Position numbers and translations under genes: made by a program
In this document: piece by piece, positions 20,434-31,042 of the stretch
Layout: every line of letters starts with the position of its first letter
Numbering within the stretch: position 1 is the first letter of the stretch
DNA from: Hypoxylon rubiginosum
Lineage: Eukaryota; Ascomycota; Sordariomycetes; Xylariales; Hypoxylaceae
Assembly: GCA_902806565.1 (NCBI GenBank)
Contig: CADCXA010000025.1
Coordinates: forward strand, 3,038,001 to 3,102,000
Direction: 5' to 3'
Length of the DNA stretch: 64,000 nucleotides
The notes under the pieces: generated by a model
What the model was told of the DNA's origin: nothing
Database searches by the model: none
What the model saw: the letters and a program-made list of their open reading frames with translations, nothing else

Positions 20434-23400
20434 TCACATGCCTTGCTGCATCATCCCGTTCATCCCATTCATCCCATTCTGCATCCCTTGCTGCATCCCT
20501 TGCTGCATCCCGTTTGGCATCCCATTTGGCATCCCATTAGGCATGCCTTGCTGCATATTCTGTGCCATTTGCCGCCGCTGGGCCACCTCCCGCTGCACCG
20601 ATTCGTGCGCCCTTTTGAGGCAGCCCTGCTTGAATTGCTCATGCACATCGGCTGGAATGTTCCCTTGGCCACCATACCGCTCCGCAAGCTGCCCGACGTT
20701 CTGCCGGTAAAAGTGCTGCTGCCTTTGCCGCACCTGTACTAGTAAAGCAGCGTTGGGGTTTCCTTGGTGCTGCCCTTGCTGCTGGAGCTGCTGCTGCATC
20801 TGTTGCATGGCCGCTATCTGCGCAGGGTTCATGCTGTTGACGGCGTTCATAAAGTTCTGGTTGGTCATCTGCTGCTGGCCTTGCATCTGGCCTTGCATTT
20901 GGCCCTGCATCTGGCCCTGCATCTGCTGTTGCTGGTGCAGGCTGTTAATCTGCTGCTGGTATCGCTGAGCAAGCTGGGCTTGCTGTGCGGCTGTCACCAT
21001 GCCGGGATTCTGCATATTCATGCTCATCATCTGTTGGCGGAGGAGCTGCTGCTGGAGCATCTGGTTTTGCATCTGCGTCTGGGGATTCTGTCCTCCATTC
21101 ATCATATTGGCATTCTGCATCGCGTGTAGCTGCTGCTGCTGCGCAATTCGCTGGCGTTGCTGCTGCGCGATCTGAGCAGCCAGGAGCTGGTTCTGCGGTA
21201 TAGGCTGGCCCATATTCTGGTTGCCCATGAGCATTTGGCCCATGTGGGAGTTCTGCGCCATCATGCCCGGCGGCGGACTAGCCTGGGTCATCCGGGGCGT
21301 GTTCATCGGTCGGTTGACCGGAGTGCCGTGCGGCATTTGCGGCGTTGCGCTCGGCATACGAGGCGTGTTGGAAGGATGGCTCTGCTGGCTACCTCTGCCA
21401 GACATGCTAACAGCCATCGGTGCAGACATCGGTCCGTGATTTTGCACCACGGAAGCTGACCTCGGAGGACTTCCTCCCATGCCGGAGTTTGTCTGCTGCA
21501 TAGGTACATTGCCAACCATAGGACTTGACATATTCTGCGGCGTATTCTGGCGAACAACGGGCGACGAGACAGGAGGTTGCGAGACCTGTTGCGGAAACCT
21601 GTGGGGGGCTTGAGCCGCCATCACGCCATTCGCCATTCCGGTTTGTGCAGGGTGTCCATGGGAAGACGGTGGCATCTGGTTCATCTGAGTATTCTGCGGT
21701 GACTGAGCAGCTTGTGCTTGGGACTGGGCTTGGGCTTGTGCCTGAGCCTGGGCTTGAGCTTGGGCTTGAGCTTGGGCTTGGGCTTGGGCTTGGGCCTGAG
21801 CCGCCTGCTGCTGTGCCATCGCACGGCGTTGTGCTTCTTGCTGCTGCTGCTGTTGCTGCCGCATCTGGGCTTGCCGTGCAATATCTTCACGGCGGAGCTT
21901 CTCTTGCTGCTCAGCTTGCTGTCGTTGTAGGAGGGCGGCCTGCTCCTGTTTCTGGATCTGAAGCTTCCGTTCGTTCTCTGCCTGTCGGGCCTTCTCTTGC
22001 TCTTTTCTCTCGGCATGCTCTCTCTTGATATCGGCAAGTACCTTAAACCTTTCAAATCGAGGCTCAAAAGCGGCAGCGCCGGACTGTCCATTGGCATCGG
22101 TGCCGTCGGTATCGGTTTGCGCACCGCCCGTGTTAGCTGAACGGCGCTCATCGTACGTAAGCATATACTTCTCTTGCTCTGCGGCCAGTGCCTCGTCTGC
22201 GGCTCTTTCAGCCACGGTGCGCTTCCGAGCCTTCGGCTTCGGTGGAGGATCAGAATGTTTCGGATCAGCCATGCGCTCTAGGAGCCCGATAGCTTCTTCC
22301 AAATTTTTGGTGGGCGCTAGGTGCAGCGGGGCAGAGGTTGAGAGTAATATCTGTGCTTCCGCGACATATATATCGCTCCCGTCTAATTCCGTCTTCTCTC
22401 GCTTCTGCTTCTTAGCCGGCGGGGGCATGCTCGCGGCCGTCGGAGTTGGCGGTACGGTAGATCCGGGCGTGGGAGGGATAATACTCGAGTCAGCTCCAGC
22501 TTTTGAATCCGCGGAGCCACGCGGAGTCGATGCTTTGATCATCAAGTCCGTATGTAAGCTTTGCGGTGTCGGGTGAAGCACAACCGTGAATATACTGGCT
22601 TTCGGGGGTATCTTGCTCTTCTGACCATCGCCGGGAGCAGGTGGTGCTGGCATATTCTCCTTGTCGCTGGATTTAGTATCAGCGGGCTTCTCGTCGCTTT
22701 TGGCAGCGTCGCTATCTGTACTCTCTTTAGGAAACGGGACATAAGGAGACGGCGTAATGTAGGGGTTGTAGTTATGGATTGAGGATGGCTTGATCGAGTT
22801 GGACTTGGTTGCCGGACGAGCGGCATCTTTGGTTTGTGCTGCGGTCTTATGGTCGTGAAGTTGGACGATGAGGCAACCTTCGTAGAAAACAACGCCGGCA
22901 TCGTTGAGATCTGGTAGCATATCGTGGGGTATAGTACGAGCTCTGACGTGATCGAGGAAGAGTCTCATGGGAGATTTATACGGAAAGACGCTATCTTGCT
23001 GGTCGAATCGGAAATGGTTCGGGTGGAGGTGGACGATGAGCGACGGAGGACGACCGGCATATTTCTTTAGGATATAAGAATCGGTGACGACTACTCTTGT
23101 GTAAGCACGACGGGCATCATGACGATATTTGGAATACGGACCTTCTGGGCGCGGTTCAAATGACTGCTGCGGTAAAGTATCGGGGGCTAGGGTGGCGGAT
23201 CTCAAAGAGGCATTGTTCCTCTGACCACGGCTCGGACCTTGGTTAGCCGTATCGCGTCGTGAACGTGCAGGGCCAGGCCGATGTGAAGCGCCATTGGCAC
23301 CATTTGCGGTGATTGAGTTGGATGCTTGCTGTTGCTGCTGCTTCGCTACAGCGGGCGGGGGTCGTTTCGCCGACATGTTCGGGGAGGGCGACGACTGAGA

Positions 23401-23490
23401 TGAAGATACGCCATTTGTTTGGATACCGGGCGGCGGGCGTTTGATCTTGGGAGTAGGCGGAGGGACGATGGCGGTGACAACGGGAGCCAT
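20434..23490 (-). CDS. SPT20: SAGA complex subunit Spt20
   Basis: Single exon, 1018 aa. The conserved Spt20 domain is near residues 135-240: YILKKYAGRPPSLIVHLHPN, RFDQQDSVFPYKSPMRLFLD, then DAGVVFYEGCLIVQLHDHK. It is preceded by a disordered Pro/Gln-rich N-terminus. A second conserved block is AEAQILLSTSAPLHLAPTKN. The C-terminal half is very rich in Gln and Met with tandem repeats (AQ, MQGQ, MPNG, MQQG). Spt20 is needed for SAGA integrity and TBP recruitment in the nucleus. The final codons read GGC ATG TGA GT, so a GTGAGT donor overlaps the stop; splicing there to the CAG at about 20373 would replace the last residue with a few others. The unspliced reading is preferred. Confidence 0.9.
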   Translation of the reverse strand: MAPVVTAIVPPPTPKIKRPPPGIQTNGVSSSQSSPSPNMSAKRPPPAVAKQQQQQASNSITANGANGASHRPGPARSRRDTANQGPSRGQRNNASLRSATLAPDTLPQQSFEPRPEGPYSKYRHDARRAYTRVVVTDSYILKKYAGRPPSLIVHLHPNHFRFDQQDSVFPYKSPMRLFLDHVRARTIPHDMLPDLNDAGVVFYEGCLIVQLHDHKTAAQTKDAARPATKSNSIKPSSIHNYNPYITPSPYVPFPKESTDSDAAKSDEKPADTKSSDKENMPAPPAPGDGQKSKIPPKASIFTVVLHPTPQSLHTDLMIKASTPRGSADSKAGADSSIIPPTPGSTVPPTPTAASMPPPAKKQKREKTELDGSDIYVAEAQILLSTSAPLHLAPTKNLEEAIGLLERMADPKHSDPPPKPKARKRTVAERAADEALAAEQEKYMLTYDERRSANTGGAQTDTDGTDANGQSGAAAFEPRFERFKVLADIKREHAERKEQEKARQAENERKLQIQKQEQAALLQRQQAEQQEKLRREDIARQAQMRQQQQQQQEAQRRAMAQQQAAQAQAQAQAQAQAQAQAQAQAQAQAQSQAQAAQSPQNTQMNQMPPSSHGHPAQTGMANGVMAAQAPHRFPQQVSQPPVSSPVVRQNTPQNMSSPMVGNVPMQQTNSGMGGSPPRSASVVQNHGPMSAPMAVSMSGRGSQQSHPSNTPRMPSATPQMPHGTPVNRPMNTPRMTQASPPPGMMAQNSHMGQMLMGNQNMGQPIPQNQLLAAQIAQQQRQRIAQQQQLHAMQNANMMNGGQNPQTQMQNQMLQQQLLRQQMMSMNMQNPGMVTAAQQAQLAQRYQQQINSLHQQQQMQGQMQGQMQGQMQGQQQMTNQNFMNAVNSMNPAQIAAMQQMQQQLQQQGQHQGNPNAALLVQVRQRQQHFYRQNVGQLAERYGGQGNIPADVHEQFKQGCLKRAHESVQREVAQRRQMAQNMQQGMPNGMPNGMPNGMQQGMQQGMQNGMNGMNGMMQQGM
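20884..20932 (-). repeat. MQGQ tandem repeat in SPT20
   Basis: A 12-base unit encoding Met-Gln-Gly-Gln is repeated about four times within the coding region, with CTGG/TTGC variants on the plus strand. Confidence 0.7.
21712..21805 (-). repeat. Ala-Gln dipeptide repeat in SPT20
   Basis: A near-perfect 6-base tandem repeat (GCTTGG/GCCTGA on the plus strand) encodes about 14 consecutive Gln-Ala units; length likely varies between strains. Confidence 0.75.
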
Positions 23491-24526
23491 GGTTGCGACT
23501 ATGTGATAAGTGACAACTCAAGGCTCTGCGCACCGCGAAGCGACTAGGCGACGCCTAATGGGTTGCGACCAGAGACGGGCGGTGGTGGTGGTGGTGGTGG
23601 TATCACGAGAGTGGCGTTTGTCGTTAACATTGATCGCGATAGGGTCGGGTGGAAGGGGTGCGTGATGCGCGCGTAAATGAACAGGGGGCCAGAGTCCAAG
23701 TAAACTTGACTATCTGGACATCGGATCGCATTGAAAAGATAATTTGGTAAAATGCGACAATTGATAGAGAGGACCTATTGTACTGTAGTCGGATGTGGCA
23801 ACACGAATTCGATGTCGTTGTCGTTTTGTCGTTGTCGTTTGTCGTTGGGGAGATTCTTTGTGTGGGGTCAATTTTCTAAGGTAGAGTGACGGAAGTTCCA
23901 GGCCTAAGCAACTCCGGCCATTACCTCAATCGCCCTGAAATTTAAGCCTCATCAGCTGTCATCAGTTGTTCTAATCATTGGTCCATCTCAGTAACCGCTG
24001 TAGTTACAGTGGATACCTAGGTACCTTAGGTGCATGGAGGCAAAGCCACATCTCTTTTCATAGTCCTAGGCTATACGTGGCGCCAGGACCCTGTGTCAAT
24101 CCCACGTGATGTACCTCCTTACTTACATGTAGGTATCGAGCCGGAATGAAAGACGGAGCCAAGATACGAAGGCCTCTTAAAATACCTACATGTACATATG
24201 TAGGTAAGTAACTACCTAGTTAAATAGAAATATGTAGGTATTTTAGCTATATATGTACATAGTAGAAATCACTTTCCCGACACCCTTAAGCCCGGTTTAG
24301 ATACATCCCTAGGTATGTACAAGCAAAAGTTAGGTATATTATCTCTGCCGCAACCAATCCCAAGCATGCCTATATACCTATGTAAATAGGGGGTAAATCA
24401 TATATCAACCGTTATAAAAGACATAACCTAGTATCTCCAAACTTGTTTCAAAATTTCCAAATCAGCACAGTCATGCATCGTCCTCATGTCCCCATAACGA
24501 GTTGATCCTCTCCACGGGGAGATACA
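23491..24526. other. Intergenic, SPT20 promoter; microsatellites and TAGGTA motifs
   Basis: Contains a (GGT)7 microsatellite at 23581-23601, a TCGTTGTCGT-type repeat near 23815-23850, and a cluster of TACCTAGGTA and ACATGTACATATGT palindromic motifs at 24014-24240. No gene recognised. Confidence 0.5.
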
Positions 24527-25909
24527 TTATTCTTTGCCCTGAATACGGCGGCCCCAGTCGTCGCCAACCCTCAGACTGTCCACCACCACGACGCCTCTTC
24601 CCCTTCCGACACGCTCTTCACGCTGCCACCAAGCATCTTCCTTCTTCTTCTCTTTCTTCTCCGGCTTCTCGGCCTCAGACTCGCTATCCGCGAGCCCGCC
24701 GTGCCCACCATCGGCTCCGACTACGAGGATCACGTCGTACTTGAGCCAGGTCTGCAGCTGGGTGATAACATTCCCGTCGTCGCCAGCTAGGGACTCTTGA
24801 AGGTAGACTACTTCAGGCTGCAAGTGGCGAAGGATATGCACGTGGCCAGCAGCCGTTGTGAATGGGATAATCATCGTCTCCTTTTCCACCAAGGCCAGAG
24901 CCTGCGAATATACCGCATTGAAAGGCGTATTGGCCGTGTTAGAACTCAACCTAAATCTCAGATTAGTTACTTTGGTGTTTGGTTTCCTATTCTTGGGGGT
25001 TTTACGTACAATGGGCTTTTCACCTCTTCGCCTGGGGTGTGAGCCTGCTCATTCCCTATATTCGAAAATGAGGAACTCAGAGACGCGGGAGGTAGGTTAC
25101 CAGTTGACCCTTCGAGGGCAGTTTCTTTGATACCCGGCGCGTAGATCAGGATAAATAGCTTGATCTTGGAGAAATCGGTATTGCGAGGTATATGAGAAAG
25201 GATGGACTGCGAACGAGTTAGCATGACATATGACGCCAGGACCGTAAATCAAGCAGTATCATACCGCATGCTCATGGAAATCGTCGGCGTTGAAATTGTC
25301 CATGTTCGTGTCTGCCGAGACGACGATAGCGACCGTCTTGCGGCGCTTACCGGGGTCTTTGGATTGAGACGGTGACAATTTTTCCTTTCGAGCCTCGGCT
25401 TCTTCGGACCATGTTTCGTGATCAGCATATGCATTCTTGTCATCTTCTCGTATAGAAGCTAATGCACTACCAAATGCAGCACCAACGCCAGCCATAGACG
25501 CTGCTACAGTCTTGCTCGCATTCGAGAGGAACTGCTGCGGGCTAGGGGTTCGTCTCAGCGCACCAGATACTTGCGTGCCCCATCCTGCAGAGGCGCCGGT
25601 CGCCTCCGGATGGACATCACCGACACCGTAGCTGACATCGTCGCGAGCGGCAGGGTTGGCCCCGGTGGCAGGCGGGTGGGATTCTCTCCCAAAAGCGCCG
25701 TAGGGGGGGTTCTCGCCATAATCGGCGTTTTCGTAATCGAGGTCGGCAGGTTCAGGGTCGCTTTCCTCGTCTTCGTTTTCATTGCTCCGCTGGCTCCATG
25801 CCCAGGCGGCGACACCAACTGTCGCGACAGTAAGGGTGACGACAAGAGGAACCCAGTGAGTCCAGACGCCCCTCCGGCGAGATCTGGACGACTCGTACGA
25901 CGACGACAT
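24527..25909 (-). CDS. PEX22-like peroxisomal membrane protein
   Basis: Three exons (25909-25265, 25206-25010, 24950-24527; introns of 58 and 59 bp) give 421 aa. A single N-terminal membrane anchor (WVPLVVTLTVATVGVAAWAW, about residues 19-38) follows a short Ser/Arg-rich head. An acidic linker leads to a soluble domain with KTVAIVVSADTNMD, ASILSHIPRNTDFSKIKLFI, VVYLQESLAGDDGNVITQLQ and YDVILVVGADGGHGGLAD. This order matches the Pezizomycotina peroxin-22-like family. Pex22 anchors the ubiquitin-conjugating enzyme Pex4 at the peroxisome for receptor recycling. The exon 1/2 junction restores HEHASILSHIP, supporting the model. The last part is Lys/Glu-rich. Family assignment is from recall of pattern, not a search. 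Confidence 0.7.
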
Positions 25910-26818
25910 TTATTCAAGCAGGATCATCGCAAATTATGCCGAGAAGGTCGCGCGCGCGCACAGGGTGGAGGTGGAGTTTAAATAGCACAATGCGAATCAC
26001 GACGCAAGTAATGGGCCGTAATCGTAGAAGCTCGGTTTAAATTACGTAGATTATGATGTAGGCAAGGTAAAAGGTACCTAAGGGAGAGGTCGCCTAGGAG
26101 ATGGGTTAAAACCGCTACAACGGTGGGAAAATAAACGGGATGGGGGAAGCAGTAGTACCTAAATTCGACCTGATGAATGGGGCCGGGCTACGTGTAAAAG
26201 CTCCGTAGCGAACAGCAGGTTGCGAGCAGATTGCGGTCAAGACATTTGAATCAAAAATCAAGAGCCCGATGGCAAAAAAGGTGCAGTGCAATGAGGTGGC
26301 TGGTCACAGCTTTTTCTCCGCCGAGGTTCCCCTTGCAAAACAATTGGCAGACCGGGGTATAAGGAACATTGAACTGGGAACAGCTGAAACTACCTACATA
26401 GGTACCTAATTCTTAGTGTTGCCATTGGTTGGAGGGGAAACGCTACACCTAGCAGTTCGACGTAGTATTTCATTGGACACTCACCGAAAGCCCCACTGTC
26501 ATTATCGATACTGTAATCGCCATTTATCAACACCTGCAGTGAACAGTGACTCAGGCTTCTTTTATTCGCATCGAGGTGCTAAAGCGTTGTAGGTTCAGGA
26601 CTCAACAATCAAGCCATGAAAGCGAATCCAATAACTTGATAAAAGTCAGTCAAGCTACCTCACAGAATATAGAATCAGTCTAGACTAATAATTGTATAGG
26701 TCGAGTTAAAAACATTAAGCAATACTTTTACGAGATCCATCACATACATACCTAGGGGTACTCTCTCATTGCCCCTCCATCTAGAAGCCTCAGCCAAACG
26801 GCTTCGGGCCTCTTCAAG
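25910..26818. promoter_or_regulatory. Divergent promoter region (PEX22-like / GCD1)
   Basis: 909 bp between divergent starts with no coding signal. Contains TACCTACATAGGTACCTA at about 26391-26408. Promoter activity is inferred from position. Confidence 0.4.
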
Positions 26819-28649
26819 ATGCCCCACGCCGTATCAATGCCGGCCACGGGCCTCCAGGCTCTCATTCTATGCGGTCCCGGATCTTCATTTCCAACCTTCA
26901 CCTCCAACCCGGATGAGAACCCCAAAGCTTTATTACCCATCGCGAACCGCCCTATGGTCTGGTACCCTATCGATTTCTGCTATCGCACAGGCATCACAAG
27001 TATGTGCATCTCCGTAACCTACCTTAGTCTCCCTACTACATTATCATAACGATAATCACACTTTACTCTTATATTGCTCCTATAATGGTTATACTAACAC
27101 ACACAAGACATCACTCTTGTCTGTCCCCCTTCAGCTGCCGATGCTATTACCACGGCGTTGAACACAAACCCCTTCCTCACCGGTTTACCTCATCCCCGTC
27201 CGGATCTTGTGGCGCCTCATGGCCTAGATCAGAACACGGGTACCGCAGAGATACTCCGGCTGCCCGAAATTCGGGAGCTCGTCACCTCTGACTTTGTAGT
27301 CCTGCCATGCGATCTAGTCTGCGAGCTTGGGGGCGATAAGCTCTTACAGGCATGGATGGTCAAGGCGGCAAGTCTCCCAGATCTCCTGGGTGACGGTGAG
27401 CCTCCCTACTGCAATGGTGGCTTGGGTGTATGGTATGAAACGAAGACGGCTACACCTATCAAAGGAGAAGAGACAGACTTCATCGCAACGACGCCAATTC
27501 CCCCGTCGGTGGTGCCTACGTCGAAAGACTCGTTACTGCCGCACCTCTCCTATCTAACTTACTCCATGCCGAAGGATTCGCTCAACGACCTTGTAGACCA
27601 GAAAAAGGGGTTTCCGATACGACATGGCTTACTACGCAATCATTCCAAACTCAGAATGCTAACCACGCATCGGGATGCGCACATATATATTTTACCAAAG
27701 TGGATTCTAGACTTCGTACAAGAGAATGAACGACTAGAAACGATTGGTGAAGATGTGATAGGATGGTGGGCAAAGGCCAACTGGGAAACGGGACTCTCCG
27801 CGAAGCTAGGGCTGAAGAAGGTTATCGAAGGTCGCACTGAGAAACCGGAAGCAGGCACGTCGGGAGCTGGCGGTACATCCATGACAGAAAGTGGCCTTCT
27901 CGACTCCCCAAAAATAAGGGAGCTTTACCAGACGTCTCCTCCCGCGGACTTCCACAAGAGACAAACGGACAGAATACTAGTCAAGCCGAAGGAATCTACC
28001 GTTCCGCCGATTTTAGCATACATCCACCCGTCTCACGCGGACGCCCCGCTGCTCCGTCGCGTGGACACGGCCCAGCTTCTTCTCGCCGTGTCCTTACAGC
28101 TGGCAAAAGTCCCCTCCGTCGAGGAGACCGGTTTCGAGGCGGCTTCTCCCTTCGCCCACGCCAAAAAGGTTGCGTACCCGGAGGGCGTCAAGCCTCGGAC
28201 TACTATCACGAGGCAGGATTCCCTGATTGCCGACAACGTGATGGTAGAGGAGAAGACGTCGATCAAGGAGAGCGTCATTGGAGCCAACTGCCAAATTAAG
28301 GAAGGTGCCAAGTTGTTCCAGTGCCTGCTGATGGACGGCGTGGTGGTCGGCAAAGGCTGCAAGTTAACTCGCTGCATCCTTGGTAGAAGAAGTGAGGTCG
28401 GAGAAGGGTCGACCCTCACGGACTGTGAGGTGCAGCAAAATCTGTTGGTAGAACCGAGAAGTAAGTTCCCATCCCTATTCTCCCCTTGTTGCTACGCTGT
28501 GGTGTGATCTATGGACTAATTGTGCCATAGCTGAGGACAAGGATAACAAAATCATGAGCTCCTCTGGGATGGAGGCCAGCGAGCAGGAGATGCAGGAGGC
28601 GCTGGAAGACTTTGATGACGGCGATGGAGACAGCGCCTTGCTAGCATAG
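26819..28649 (+). CDS. GCD1: Translation initiation factor eIF2B subunit gamma (Gcd1)
   Basis: Three exons (26819-26999, 27135-28460, 28531-28649) in consistent phase give 541 aa. The N-terminal nucleotidyltransferase-like domain is clear: LQALILCGPGSSFPTFTSNP, then NPKALLPIANRPMVWYPIDF. It continues into TALNTNPFLTG and LVTSDFVVLPCDLVCELGG. The C-terminal left-handed beta-helix has hexapeptide-type repeats: SVIGANCQIKEGAKLFQCLL, VVVGKGCKLTRCILGRRSEV, TLTDCEVQQN. The tail is acidic (ALEDFDDGDGDSALLA). Together with the epsilon subunit it forms the catalytic part of the eIF2 guanine-nucleotide exchange factor in the cytosol. The pyrophosphorylase-type catalytic signature is degenerate, as known for eIF2B-gamma. 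Confidence 0.92.
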
Positions 28650-31042
28650 TTAAATGAAGTACTAGGTCTAGTTGCAGGTCCTAACTGGGAGTTCCTAGAT
28701 GACTTTGAACTTGTGATTCCTCTCCAGACTTTCCGAGAAACGATGGAATATTCAACAACAATAATCCATCACGATTAGTGGTTTGCAATACGGTGGCGCT
28801 GCGGGTGCTAGTGAGATGTAAATTAGGATGGTAAGTGTCTAACAGTCATCGTCGTCGCCAGTTTAAGCTATCTCTGCTAGGCTATCCTTCGCGATCAATC
28901 TTCGCCAGGGGCCCTTTTCGACTAATACCGTATCACCAAGGAGAAATGCAATATCAATCTTCGGGCACATCTATAGAACAGTTCTCTACTTCTAGCGCAT
29001 AATGCAGCAAACCACTCTGAAGTGGACATATGCCTGTCGTAGTTAGGTCCCATCCTACCCAGGTAAATATACACAGCTATTCATCGAGCAATTTATAGGA
29101 GAAAAGCATGTAGGCGCTAGGCCGCAAACCTCGTTGATTGACATGACCACCACCAATATCAAGCCGGCCCCCCTAGCGTTGGACCTTGAAGCTCCTGATC
29201 TCGACATCGGGCGAGTCGCGGCTTTTCCATACCAAGCCGGTGTCGCTTGCCCGTTTCTCACTCTAGCAAGCAATGGTGAGTTAGAGACGAGATATAGAGG
29301 CATCACTTATATATGCAGTGGATTGGCCAGCTTCGGGGACGTTGGAGAAGCGAGGGCCGGGGTGGTAGCGGTAAGGAGTGCGGCAAGGAGGGTTGGGGAT
29401 CTCATTTGGATTTTGGTGTCCGTGACTTTTAGATGTCCAAAGGTCTTGTCAATACTAGACATCTTCGATATCTAGGTACCTACATAGACTAACTAGTCAC
29501 GGGCGATAGTAGGCAGCTGGCCCTTGATATGTACCTTACATAAGACAGGGGCTTGTTGTCTTATTGACTTAAGAAATCCTTTCCCTTGGCACAGTCTAGA
29601 ATCTAAAGCTAGGAAGCTATAATTCCTGGCTCCGGAAGGCGGCTCATCCGCAGACGATGTGGATATTCGGGTCTCTATTAATTACTAATCACGTACATGG
29701 CCTAGTGTATTGAGCAGCCTCTCCTAAGGATTGTCTTACAGATTATTAAGGCCCCTATCCCCGGTGATCAGGGGCTAATGAAGGCTGTCTGTTCATCTTC
29801 ACCGTCATGGGCATCACCTATGAACCTCACCGGAGGCGATGTCGCTGATGATTCCATCTTGACCGCACTGACCCCACGCGAACATTTTAGACAATACCTA
29901 CCGAGGTATTCATTGTTTTGTATACCTAGGTAGTCATGGTTCTTTTCAATAAAGAGAGTAATGAACGACTCACAGCCTTAGCTCAACGCTGCCTATTGGA
30001 AAATGTATTAGGCAGGACGGGAGATCCTTGGCCTGAACACTGCGGATTAAGCTTATATCCGCCCATAATTTGCGTTGTAAATTATGTCGTCGTCAGTGTC
30101 ATTGTCGTGATGTTACACATGCTGACAATTGCACGAATGGGGCTCTGTATCCTCTTCATATTATGCGAACTTACCCAGGTACATAGCTCTTAAACTAGAA
30201 ATGGATCTTATCATCTTACTAAACCGTCTAGAGGTGAGCATGTTCAGCTTTCTCCACCTGCACCACTATCGCGTGCTACGACTGGCGAGATCAAAATAGG
30301 CATCGCGCTCGGAATTGGAAAATGCAACCCTATGACTGCAGCTCTAAAAGCAGATGGGCGATCCACGCTGGCTGTAGGTAGTATTTCGCTTCCAAAAACG
30401 GACAAAGTTACCGAGCTCAGCTACGACAGTCGAACTAAGACATCGTATCGTGAAGCTCAAAGTTAACAACAACACATAAACATATACTGACCGTTTCGCC
30501 TTTAGGGGGGGGTGATGAAGAAACGTCCAAGACAATTATTCACCTTATCTTTAAAAGACGCATGTCTCAACATGGTCCCTAATCAAGATTTGGCCAGCGA
30601 GCCGAGCTTGCCCTACGGGTCGATGCAGCAGCGCGGCGGAGTTTGCACCAATGATGTAGGCTCTCTCGTGGCACAGTTAAGCATATCAACGTGCGAGCCA
30701 GGGTGTAGATCATTATAGGAATAGACCGCATCCTTCGCGCTCTGTGATGCAACATGATGCTCTCCCCGTCTCCCTCGAGGATCGAGGGCGGCAGCCTTTT
30801 CGAAACAGACGGGACCTCGTGGTAGACAGGGGTAGTTATGCTACTGCTACCCAAACCAAGGAAATACCCCAATGGAAGGTAGGGAGGAGACGATCTTCTC
30901 GTCCTCCATCTCTTTTTCTCCTCACTACTTGGAGATTTTGTACGGGGCCTCGCGTTGTTCGGGAATGTATTGCATCAACTCGAACCAGTGTATCATCTCG
31001 GGCTCCCCAGTCGATTCACGAGCGAGACTGCTTTAGCAGACA
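28650..31042. other. Long intergenic region (2.4 kb)
   Basis: No confident gene. A short coding-like stretch begins at ATG 29143 (MTTTNIKPAPLALDLEAPDL) and reaches a GTGAGT donor at 29276, but the only near acceptor gives a 43-bp intron and a 60-aa product, so it was not accepted. An 85-codon ORF at 29936-30193 has an ATG and a hydrophobic centre but no further support. TACCTAGGTA occurs at 29923-29932. Confidence 0.35.
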
